Assembly (NCBI RefSeq): GCF_041432775.1
Contig: NZ_JAPWAG010000002.1
Location: forward strand, 124,001 to 188,000
Origin: Pauljensenia sp902373545
Lineage (GTDB): Bacteria; Actinomycetota; Actinomycetes; Actinomycetales; Actinomycetaceae
Direction of reading: 5' to 3'
Length of the DNA stretch: 64,000 nucleotides
The translations under genes were made by a program, and so were the position numbers. The notes under the pieces were generated by a model that made no database searches, was not told where the DNA came from, and saw only the letters and a program-made list of their open reading frames with translations. This document shows, one piece after another, positions 33,649-40,805 of this stretch; the stretch's first letter is position 1; the number at the start of each line of letters is the position of its first letter.

Positions 33649-34080
33649 ATGTGGAGCGGAATCGGCTGCGTGGTGTTTGGCTGCCTCCTTATTCATGCGT
33701 GGTGGTTCGAAACATACACGGACTCGCCGCTTGCCAGATCGTGGCGGAGGATGTCTGCGGCACTGTCCCCCACGCGCAACGCCCAGGCGATGCTGCGCCC
33801 CTGCGTCGGCCTCTGGTTCTTCTTCGGAGGAATCGCTCTTCTTCTCGAACCAATTGGTGCCCCTGTCTTTATTGTGAGGGTTCTGCTCTTCATCGCTTTG
33901 TTAGCGCTTGTGGTCGGGGTCGTGTATTTGTTGCCGTTTCCTCTGCCTCGTTTTGCTGATCCGTATTATCAGTACTTGAAGCGTCACGGCCTACTGGACG
34001 CAACGGGTAAGCCCCTCCCGGATGCAGACATTGAACGCATTCTTGCCGAACGCGAGGACGGGATACCGCCGCACGCATAG
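33649..34080 (+). CDS. Small membrane protein, copy 3 (orphan candidate immunity protein)
   Basis: 143 residues, beginning MWSGIGCVVFGCLLIHAWWF. The tail PRFADPYYQYLKRHGLLDAT is identical to copies 1 and 2, while the central helices differ. There is no full-length effector gene upstream, so it is an orphan immunity-like gene, a common find in polymorphic toxin loci. GGAAAGGA lies upstream of the ATG. Confidence 0.6.
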   Translation: MWSGIGCVVFGCLLIHAWWFETYTDSPLARSWRRMSAALSPTRNAQAMLRPCVGLWFFFGGIALLLEPIGAPVFIVRVLLFIALLALVVGVVYLLPFPLPRFADPYYQYLKRHGLLDATGKPLPDADIERILAEREDGIPPHA

Positions 34081-34095
34081 CGTGGGCAGGTCCGT

Positions 34096-34245
34096 CAGGC
34101 AACGTCAAGGGTCTTGGCGACGCCCGCCAGGGACATGAGAATCGCTAGCCGCCGGCGGACAGGGTCATGCGCACGCCTCTTCCACGCTAGTAGCCCCATC
34201 CCCCGCCCTCGCACACTCCGTCGCCGTTATGTCTACTGTTTCACA
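34096..34245 (-). pseudogene. Collapsed remnant of the GRP-type transporter locus at 37918
   Basis: Four pieces match the intact transporter and its upstream region in order: the gene's end (GGGTCTTGGCGACGCCCGCC), an internal piece (GCCCGCCAGGGACATGAG), the start region (GGACAGGGTCAT..GCGCAC) and the leader (CTCTTCCACGCTAGT, ACTCCGTCGCCGTT, CTGTTTCAC). The intervening coding DNA is deleted, with short repeats such as GCCCGCCAG at the joins. It is therefore the scar of a second copy. Confidence 0.75.
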
Positions 34246-34322
34246 GACACCTCATGGTGGTATTCACACAACGGGGCGCTGCCTATGTGCCAGTTCACGA
34301 CCGAGGGCTGGCGGACAAGCCC

Positions 34323-34931
34323 TCAGCTCTGAGTCCCCGATTGGGAGGATCGACCGAAGGTCCCTTCCATGACAGTCATGTCGGGGAAACGTTCGACCGG
34401 ATCCCAGTCCTTGAGTATCTGCCGGTAATCCTTCAGGGTCAGCTCCCCCAGCGGGTGACAGCCGGTCTCGTACGCGATGCTGAAGCCCTCGTTCGGAAAA
34501 TACACGACCGTCATCGTGTCGGCATCACCTGGACGCACCCACCTCATCGTCGCGTGCTCGTCGGCAACAAACTCCGGCGGGGGAACAAAGCCCGCCTCCT
34601 CCAAAATGTGCGACGACTCAGCAAGATGCCCATCACCATCCATACGCACACTAAAGAGCAGGGAGTGTAAACGAGCTCCAGCGCCGTCCTCACACCCCGT
34701 GAGCGACTCATTCCTGAAGTAATACAATTCGTCGCCGCTATTGCGCCGCACAACATCGGCGATAAACTCCACGAAGACCGGCTCGGTGTGCTCCATGAAT
34801 TCACTGATGGTCTGGCGCTTCTCAAAAGAAGTCTTACCCTCAGGCGGATCAAACCACTCCCGCCCAGAAGGAACACACCCTACCAACGCCGCACACACCA
34901 GCGCACACAACACCCCCACAACCCGACGCAT
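34323..34931 (-). CDS. Lipoprotein of unknown function
   Basis: 202 residues with a short basic start, hydrophobic stretch VVGVLCALVCAALVGC and lipobox ALVGC, so it should be acylated and exported. Mature part ~185 residues, no recognised domain; two other Cys (SLTGCEDG and ETGCHPLG) could pair. It starts 4 bases after the DUF1023 hydrolase stop and belongs to the minus-strand operon 37060-34323. Small lipoproteins in such operons often serve as immunity or secretion accessories; inference only. Confidence 0.6.
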   Translation of the reverse strand: MRRVVGVLCALVCAALVGCVPSGREWFDPPEGKTSFEKRQTISEFMEHTEPVFVEFIADVVRRNSGDELYYFRNESLTGCEDGAGARLHSLLFSVRMDGDGHLAESSHILEEAGFVPPPEFVADEHATMRWVRPGDADTMTVVYFPNEGFSIAYETGCHPLGELTLKDYRQILKDWDPVERFPDMTVMEGTFGRSSQSGTQS

Positions 34932-34934
34932 CAC

Positions 34935-36710
34935 TTAACACCCCCCAACCACGCGGCTAATGTCATCAAAAGCAACGTTGTGCTGCCCTTGCTGGGCGGG
35001 ACTGAAGTAGGTCGAGTGGTTACCGAAAGGATTCGGAATGTCGGTGACGGCCAGCGGGCCAAGCGCAGTCGGGGCCAACCACCAGCGATCATAGCGGAAC
35101 TCGAAGAGATTCTTATGGTCTTGAGCACCCGTAGTGTCCCCCGACAGGTGCTCGATTCCTTCGAGCTGATCGGGGTTCCTGCCGAACGATCCGTCCGGCC
35201 CGATACCCTGCACCGCATCCAGCGATGGAACCGCGCTGACGTAGACGTGTCCGGACTCAACCCCCAAGCGCTCAACGGACTGGACGGCGCTGCCCGGCGA
35301 GCCTGTGTAGATGAAGTCGTCGACGACGCCGCGCCCGATGTCACGCATCGCGAAGCCACCCGTCGTGGACCCGTAGGAGTGCGTCACCGCGGTCTGATGA
35401 ACGGACATGCCGCGTTCCTGCCGCCAGGCGTCGATGCCCGTCACGTGCTCCGTGAGGCGCTGGCCCCCCGCCTTCGCCAGATTCACCGAAGCCACGGAGG
35501 TATCGCCAGTCTTAAAGAAATCCGGAGGAGCGTCGTAGTCGAGCCACGCGATGGTCGCGACATCGCTTAGATCTATGCGCGCTTGCTCTGCCGCTTTGAC
35601 GCGTAGACGCTGAGCCGTATCCATGTAGCGCTCAACCGAATCGTGTACGTTGGTGCCCATTCCGGGCACCAGGGTAGCAACGTGCGCAGCGTTATCGACG
35701 TCGCCGAAGGCAATTGCCGCCTTAAGACGGTCCCCACTGTCATCAAGGGCAATGAGCGAAGCATCCTTATTCTCCTCAGCTCCCAGCTCATTCTCCTCAG
35801 GTCCCAGCCGTTTAACCAACAGATTGAGTTCGTCGAGCCTATGCTGCGCCGCTTCAAGCTCATCCTTGTGGGGATTTGGCCTCAGCCCCTCACCACGAGC
35901 ATCGTACTTGTGAGGATTTGCTTGAGCCTCGTCATACAGCGCCTTCACGCGATCATACTCGGCCTGCGCCTCATCCAGCATGGACGTTCCCGGGATGCGA
36001 TTACCGGAGGCGTCCTTACGTCCATTCAGGACAAGGTCGTTCGCGGCGGCGCGCGACGCCATGTCGATGCCGTCAAGATTCCCGTACAGTTTGGGATTCC
36101 CCTCAATGCAGGCTTGCCGTTCGGCCTCGGTGAGGGAATTCCACCAGGCCGAGACCTGGCGAGGCGTCCACGTGGAGTCCGCATTGTTGACGAGGCCGGG
36201 TGAGGCCGACGCGTGATTCTCGTTCGACGAATAGGTTCCGTCCCCGAGAGCCTTGAGCCGCGCCGCGAAGGCGACGTCAACCCGGTCGGCCTCGGTCAAC
36301 GTCTCACTCAGTAGCTCTGTCAGCTCCTCGTGTTTACTACTGCTCACCCCGTCGTCATTGACCAGAGCCGACACTGTTCCATCATCTGAAATCGTGCACC
36401 CGAGGCTGGCGCTCAGCTCCTTGCATGAATCCGCCTTCGCGATAACAACGCGCACGCCGTCGTAGGCCTCGGCACAGGCCATCATCAGCTCGCTTAGCTC
36501 GTTGACGCGCGCATCGAGATTCCCCTGGATGGCATCGAGCGCCGATCGCATGTCGCTGGGCGCTTGACCCGTCGACGCGATAGAACTCTTATGCGATGCA
36601 AGCTCCGCCGCTTGATTGGACGCGGCCTTGCGAGCATCCTCTGCGATGGCGATGGCCTCATTGAGGCCCGCATCGGTCCATTCCTTCACGTCAGCCCATG
36701 ACAGTCCCAT
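34935..36710 (-). CDS. DUF1023 alpha/beta hydrolase with N-terminal WXG-like helical region
   Basis: 591 residues. Residues about 1-150 are helical (LSWADVKEWTDAGLNEAIAI, AEACAEAYDG-type stretch near 80) and resemble a type VII secretion-type targeting region. The C-terminal half is the DUF1023 hydrolase: VATLVPGMGTNVHDSV near residue 360, TIAWLDYDAPPDF near 396 and the nucleophile elbow TAVTHSYGSTTGG with Ser near 450. The His/Asp of the triad are probably in the last third. No signal peptide. The start ATG 36710 shares a base with the stop of the upstream WXG-like gene. Substrate unknown; such proteins are common in actinobacterial T7SS loci. Confidence 0.75.
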   Translation of the reverse strand: MGLSWADVKEWTDAGLNEAIAIAEDARKAASNQAAELASHKSSIASTGQAPSDMRSALDAIQGNLDARVNELSELMMACAEAYDGVRVVIAKADSCKELSASLGCTISDDGTVSALVNDDGVSSSKHEELTELLSETLTEADRVDVAFAARLKALGDGTYSSNENHASASPGLVNNADSTWTPRQVSAWWNSLTEAERQACIEGNPKLYGNLDGIDMASRAAANDLVLNGRKDASGNRIPGTSMLDEAQAEYDRVKALYDEAQANPHKYDARGEGLRPNPHKDELEAAQHRLDELNLLVKRLGPEENELGAEENKDASLIALDDSGDRLKAAIAFGDVDNAAHVATLVPGMGTNVHDSVERYMDTAQRLRVKAAEQARIDLSDVATIAWLDYDAPPDFFKTGDTSVASVNLAKAGGQRLTEHVTGIDAWRQERGMSVHQTAVTHSYGSTTGGFAMRDIGRGVVDDFIYTGSPGSAVQSVERLGVESGHVYVSAVPSLDAVQGIGPDGSFGRNPDQLEGIEHLSGDTTGAQDHKNLFEFRYDRWWLAPTALGPLAVTDIPNPFGNHSTYFSPAQQGQHNVAFDDISRVVGGC

Positions 36711-37060
36711 CAGCGCTCGGCCTCCCACATCTGACGCAGCTTGTTGCCGGTGAGCGGCCCGTAGACGTGCGCGGGGACCGTGAAGCTCACGCTGGACGCG
36801 TCCTCCGTGGTGGCGTAGTTGGTGATGGACTCGTCGACAGATTGGGAGAAGTCCGACAGCGCAGTGACGACGCCTGTCACGTCGTCATCGATACGATCGC
36901 ACGCGCGCTCCGATTCACCCACACTGGTTGCTCCCTGCATCGCGCTCGTCACGTAGCCGCCGATGTCGGCAACGGTGACGGGCTCCAAATCCTCGCCCAC
37001 GATCCGCGTTCGATCACGCAACACTTCAAGATCGCCCTCCACGATGTGCAGATCTGTCAT
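36710..37060 (-). CDS. Small helical protein, WXG/EspC-like
   Basis: 116 residues, MTDLHIVEGDLEVLRDRTRI at the start, helical and acidic, with VTALSDFSQSVDESITNYA near 75. Size and position before a DUF1023 hydrolase fit EspC/WXG-type partners of T7SS effectors. Start ATG 37060 has GAGGAGG upstream. First gene of the operon; the 255 bp upstream (37061-37315) show no other feature. Confidence 0.5.
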   Translation of the reverse strand: MTDLHIVEGDLEVLRDRTRIVGEDLEPVTVADIGGYVTSAMQGATSVGESERACDRIDDDVTGVVTALSDFSQSVDESITNYATTEDASSVSFTVPAHVYGPLTGNKLRQMWEAER

Positions 37061-37315
37061 TCGAGTCCCTCCTCTACCAGGCGCAACGCTGCGCGACTCT
37101 GTCACATATCGACCCTATCAAAGAAGTTCAAAGCGTTAAACATTTACCCACGAATCCGCAGGTCACGCGCGATTCACAAACACAGCCCGGGATTATAGAA
37201 TCTTTCGCACTGCTGAGGTCAGTCCCGGACGCTGCGGTAGGGCGCGATAGAGTCCGCTCCAGCGGATTGCGTCATCGGACAGTCAGGTGACACTCTGGAC
37301 CCACCTGCACACGCG

Positions 37316-37745
37316 TTAAACCGGCTCTTCGCATGTGAGCGTGTGGGTGGCACGCAGGATCGGATCCGTGATCGCGCCATCGTCGTCGGTCAGGCCCGAG
37401 GGGACGTCGATCGCGATGACGGGCCGCGGCTTGATGGCGGAGAGCCTGTTGAGGAGCTCCACGGATTCCGCGAGTGCGCCCGTGAGCGGGCCTTGGCACC
37501 GGTGCCCACGACGCTGTCGATCCGGGCGTGTGCGAGGAACACTTCGGACCATGCGGGCGTGTTCTCGATGGAGCGCAGCGACTGTCCGCCGAGGTCAATG
37601 ATGCGCACGACCGCGGCCGCAACCTCGCCCGCGACGTCGAGCATGTAGCGGTCCAGATCTCCCTCAGAAACCGCCTGATCAATGCACTTTTCTCCAGTTC
37701 CCGAGCGTGGGCGAAGGACAGAGCAGCTCTATCAATCGTGAACAT
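37316..37745 (-). pseudogene. Broken, truncated copy of the nnr epimerase domain
   Basis: Reading on the minus strand in three frames in turn: MFTIDRAALSFAHARELEKS (nnr start), LDRYMLDVAGEVAAAV and LAHARIDSVVGTGAKA, then AESVELLNRL, VIAIDVPSGLTDDDGA and ITDPILRATHT. Compared with intact nnr there are at least two frameshifts, a deletion of roughly 75 codons before the ARIDSVVGTG part, and loss of everything after RATHT. The last residues LTCEEPV do not match nnr but match the glycine-zipper gene at 28735. Confidence 0.8.
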
Positions 37746-37820
37746 GCACCATATTCTGTCGCACCGCGCACGCCCGGGGTGCCCGCTTGCGCAACGACGT
37801 CACAGTGCCCGCGGATGCAG

Positions 37821-37856
37821 CCCGGGCCTCGTCCCGAATGAGGAACGAGGCCCGGG
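37821..37856 (-). terminator. Terminator of the GRP-type transporter gene
   Basis: 12-bp stem CCCGGGCCTCGT / ACGAGGCCCGGG. Closely related to the hairpins at 39064 and 40736. Confidence 0.65.
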
Positions 37857-37917
37857 AGAGTATCGGGGTCGCCACCGCCGTCGCGCACCGAGCGGTGAGG
37901 TGGCTCCATCGCGTCAC

Positions 37918-38817
37918 TTAGGCCACGTCGAGGGTCTTGGCGACGCCCGCCAGGACCGCGCCTACGATGACGAGGGCGACGCCGATGATGGTCCAGCGCA
38001 GCTCCTTGCGCGAGCGCGTCTCGTGGAGCCACAGGATGCCCAGCGGCGTGGAGATCAGGATGCCCAGCTGCGAGAGGGTGAAACCCGTTCCCGCGCCCAG
38101 CTTGTTGGAGTTGAGCTGGAGAAGCAGGATGGCGGTGCCCCACAGGACGCCGTTGACAATCGAGGGGATCATGCGGCGGTGGCGCAGCGAATCCTCGGGG
38201 TCGACCCCGCCGCGCCCCTGGATCGCGAAGAATGCGCCGCAGTAGGCGGTGTAGCCGATCGCCTGAGGCAGCAGGAACTCGGCGGGCTGGATGCCGAACC
38301 ACTTGATGATGAGCGGGAAAGCGACGAGGCCCAGCGTCGAGGTCGTCAGCAGGAAGGCGCCACGCTTCCAGTCGAGGGACGCCGCGTCGGAACCGGACTC
38401 GGAACGCGACAGGAACCAGATGCCAACGATGAGGACGGCGATGGCGGCGATACCGTAGGGCAGCGCCCCGCCGTGAAGCCACTCGCCGAAGATCGCGATG
38501 CCCGCCAGGGACATGAGGACCAGCTGGCCGCCGGTGGACAAGGGCATCGTGCGGCTCATGCCGAGCACCGAGTAGGAGCGCAGCTGGTCGCACACGCCGA
38601 CGCCAAGGAGCAGGCCGGTCAGGAAGGAGACTCCCAGGTTCAGCGGCGTCCACGCGGGATGCAGGAAGGGGGTGGCGACGGCGGCCATGAGCAGGCCGCC
38701 GAGGACGGCGCCCATGACTCGCTGGCGGTCTGAGCCGCCGGTCTTTCCCATCAGCGTCGTGGCGACACCGAAGAAGACTGAGGGCAGGATGCCGATAAGG
38801 ATCGTGGACAGGGTCAT
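37918..38817 (-). CDS. GRP/DMT-type sugar transporter
   Basis: 299 residues with about ten hydrophobic helices. N-terminus LIGILPSVFFGVATTLMGKT, then GGSDRQRVMGAVLGGLL, match the GlcU/RhaT-like GRP family (drug/metabolite transporter superfamily), which imports sugars such as glucose or ribose with protons. The substrate cannot be read. ATG 38817 follows GGAGGTG. The 371-bp gap upstream (38818-39188) contains a conserved leader that is also present in the remnant at 34.1 kb, and a terminator copy at 39064. Confidence 0.75.
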   Translation of the reverse strand: MTLSTILIGILPSVFFGVATTLMGKTGGSDRQRVMGAVLGGLLMAAVATPFLHPAWTPLNLGVSFLTGLLLGVGVCDQLRSYSVLGMSRTMPLSTGGQLVLMSLAGIAIFGEWLHGGALPYGIAAIAVLIVGIWFLSRSESGSDAASLDWKRGAFLLTTSTLGLVAFPLIIKWFGIQPAEFLLPQAIGYTAYCGAFFAIQGRGGVDPEDSLRHRRMIPSIVNGVLWGTAILLLQLNSNKLGAGTGFTLSQLGILISTPLGILWLHETRSRKELRWTIIGVALVIVGAVLAGVAKTLDVA

Positions 38818-39063
38818 ATGCGCACCTCCTGGGGTGGTCGCGGCCCCGATTGACGAGGCCGGGGTGATTTACGTTGGTGGGTGCGGCAGGAGCGCCGCCA
38901 CCTCTTCCACGCTAGTCTCCCCCTCCCCCACCCCTGCAAACTCCGTCGCCGTTTTGGCTCCTGTTTCACATGTACGTCGTGAAGCCTTTCACCAGACCAG
39001 GCCCCGTCCATGAGGCAGCGCACGCCCAGGTTTCGGAATCTGACACCGATCCACGCAATGCGA

Positions 39064-39098
39064 CCCGGGCCTCGTCCCTGGATGAGGAACGAGGCCCG
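39064..39098 (-). terminator. Terminator hairpin, left copy of a 35-bp direct repeat
   Basis: Stem CGGGCCTCGT / ACGAGGCCCG. All 35 bases are identical to 40736-40770, so the three genes 39189-40615 sit between direct repeats of one terminator. Confidence 0.75.
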
Positions 39099-39188
39099 TT
39101 AGCGCTCACGAAGCCGCAGCCTGGTGCCGCCCTATCGAACGAACAAGATCGGAAGACGCACACAGCCCTTGCGCGAGAAACACCTGGA

Positions 39189-39644
39189 CTACTCGTTGAG
39201 AGTGAATACGATTTGACCAGGGCGAAGGAGAGGCAGAACAACCGCCGTGCCGGTAACCCGCGTGGTCAGATCACTGAGGGCCTCACGAACATAAGGAAAC
39301 GCCGCCATGAGCGCGACTCTCGATGCAAAGTCTGCAGGGACTTCAGGAGCGAGAGCAAACTCCTGGCAACCCTCGTAGTAGGTAATGACCGCGATAATGG
39401 CCTGCCACTGCGTAGCCTTAAACTGGAACTCAAATCGTGTTCCGAAACGTTTGCCTTCGTGGCGAGTGCCGAGCATACAGTTGATCTCGATCGGCGTCGA
39501 CTCACTGCCTTCGAGATCGGAACCCGCCTGGGGAGCATTTTCCACAAGATCAATCGACATGTGGTCAAAGCGAATGTCTGCAAGCTGGAGTTGTGCAGTC
39601 TCAAGCATCTCGTCGATGCTCGTCAAGAGGGGGGTCTCAGACAT
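39189..39644 (-). CDS. SecB-like chaperone of a TAC module
   Basis: 151 residues. It looks like SecB: beta-rich centre IEINCMLGTRHEGKRF with FEFQFKATQWQAIIAVITYY, then the SecB-type C-terminal region ALMAAFPYVREALSDLTTRV with TAVVLPLLRPG (SecB proper has FPYAR...LT/V..G..P.L.LAP). Actinobacteria generally lack SecB for export; in M. tuberculosis a SecB-like protein (Rv1957) instead controls the HigBA1 toxin-antitoxin pair. Gene order toxin-antitoxin-chaperone here is the same. It overlaps the antitoxin gene by 8 bp. Confidence 0.7.
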   Translation of the reverse strand: MSETPLLTSIDEMLETAQLQLADIRFDHMSIDLVENAPQAGSDLEGSESTPIEINCMLGTRHEGKRFGTRFEFQFKATQWQAIIAVITYYEGCQEFALAPEVPADFASRVALMAAFPYVREALSDLTTRVTGTAVVLPLLRPGQIVFTLNE

Positions 39645-40014
39645 GAGCTAGCTCCTGCGTAATGCTGATCGTCTGTGCCTGACGCGGTGTCGCCGGAACA
39701 CGGACAGTCGCCTTGGCGGCTCCGGTCATCTGCCACGTAGCGGGCACACCCTCACCACAGTCATCGACAACCTTAATGTCGAGGAGTGCGTCGACGGCCA
39801 TCGCGTATCGGATGATGGATGACACGGTCGGGTTAGCGTCATAGCGTTCAAACGCAGCGACCGTCGGCTGACTGACACCCATGCGCTCGGCGACAGTCTG
39901 CTGGCTGAGCTTATGCTCCTTGCGGAGGCTTACCAAATCCTCGAGAAGGCGATCCTTCGCATCGACCAGCAGATCTGCGCGGCGCTCAAGGATCTCATCA
40001 CTCACTGAAGTCAT
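39637..40014 (-). CDS. XRE-family antitoxin (HigA-like) with C-terminal extension
   Basis: 125 residues. HTH over about 27-80: LRKEHKLSQQTVAERMGVSQ then PTVAAFERYDANPTVSSIIR. The tail after residue ~85 (TWQMTGAAKATVRVPATPRQ) is longer than in a plain HigA and hydrophobic in places. In TAC systems this tail is the chaperone-addiction region that makes the antitoxin depend on the SecB-like partner; here that is inferred from position. The gene ends inside the SecB-like gene and starts 40 bp after the putative toxin stop. Confidence 0.75.
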   Translation of the reverse strand: MTSVSDEILERRADLLVDAKDRLLEDLVSLRKEHKLSQQTVAERMGVSQPTVAAFERYDANPTVSSIIRYAMAVDALLDIKVVDDCGEGVPATWQMTGAAKATVRVPATPRQAQTISITQELAHV

Positions 40015-40054
40015 AGATTAAACTATATAAGTGTGAGATGACGTTATGCAAACT

Positions 40055-40615
40055 TCAGTCATGTTGTGTGCGCCGCTCGACACCCCAGCATGTGGAATAT
40101 CCCGAGTTGAGAAGGCTTTCGGCAATGCCGATCTCAGCGTCTTGCGCGGCCTTGGTCGCAGCCGGGTCCCCCTCGACGATTACCTTCCCATGAGCGTGAA
40201 GGCCCAGTATACAAAGGCCAAGCTGATCGTATGGCTGAGCGTGGATGAGGCGAATCTCAACCTGAACATAGGATTCATTCCCTAAGGGATTAACTTCGCG
40301 AACATTGATGTCCCGCCACCGAATCTCAAAGAGAGTGGCACCCCCGCGTAAAGATTTCAGCTCTCCCGGTGGTCGGAGCTTACCTTGAGCCGCTTTTTCC
40401 AGGCGCTTTCTAAAACTCGCTCGGATCATTGCCTCTTGGTATGGATTCCAGCGACGGTTCGCCGGTTTCTTGATGGCCGCCATGAGAGCATTCACAGCTA
40501 GGCTAATGTGCTCTTGAGCCGTACCAATGCCGCCGCCATACCAATAGAAGTCCGCAGGCAGGCCGAGACACGCATTCGACCTGGAGGAATCATCTGCGAC
40601 GCTCATGAACTCCAT
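40055..40615 (-). CDS. HigB/RelE-like putative toxin
   Basis: 186 residues from ATG 40615 (alternatives 40606 and 40681). The C-terminal ~95 residues resemble HigB-type RelE-fold toxins: RKRLEKAAQGKLRPPGELKS, LRGGATLFEIRWRD (the LxGxLxElR pattern), then VEIRLIHAQPYDQLGLCILG and a final helix with Lys/Glu. HigB toxins cleave mRNA on the ribosome. The ~85-residue N-terminal part is longer than usual and has no known match. First gene of the three-gene operon with XRE and SecB-like genes. Confidence 0.6.
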   Translation of the reverse strand: MEFMSVADDSSRSNACLGLPADFYWYGGGIGTAQEHISLAVNALMAAIKKPANRRWNPYQEAMIRASFRKRLEKAAQGKLRPPGELKSLRGGATLFEIRWRDINVREVNPLGNESYVQVEIRLIHAQPYDQLGLCILGLHAHGKVIVEGDPAATKAAQDAEIGIAESLLNSGYSTCWGVERRTQHD

Positions 40616-40735
40616 GGTAGCCGGGTGGCATTGAATTGTGAGCACACATGCCGTCGAGAGCTTGCCACGTACAACACGCAAGGGGACTTCACGGTCGCCC
40701 CGAGCATGAGGAACTGAAACCAGACCACAAAACTG

Positions 40736-40772
40736 CCCGGGCCTCGTCCCTGGATGAGGAACGAGGCCCGGG
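40736..40772 (-). terminator. glmS terminator, right copy of the 35-bp direct repeat
   Basis: 12-bp stem CCCGGGCCTCGT / ACGAGGCCCGGG, 34 bases past the glmS stop. 40736-40770 is identical to 39064-39098. Confidence 0.75.
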
Positions 40773-40805
40773 CGCGTCCGCAGGACAGGTGCCCCGCGCG
40801 GGTGG

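Noticed and set aside
28000..37300. Prophage or integrative element
   Set aside because: No integrase, phage structural gene, tRNA target or att-like repeat was recognised; effector genes plus remnants explain the DNA better.
38966..39241. 91-residue minus-strand frame upstream of the transporter
   Set aside because: It spans the terminator hairpin and has no ribosome site or conserved residues.
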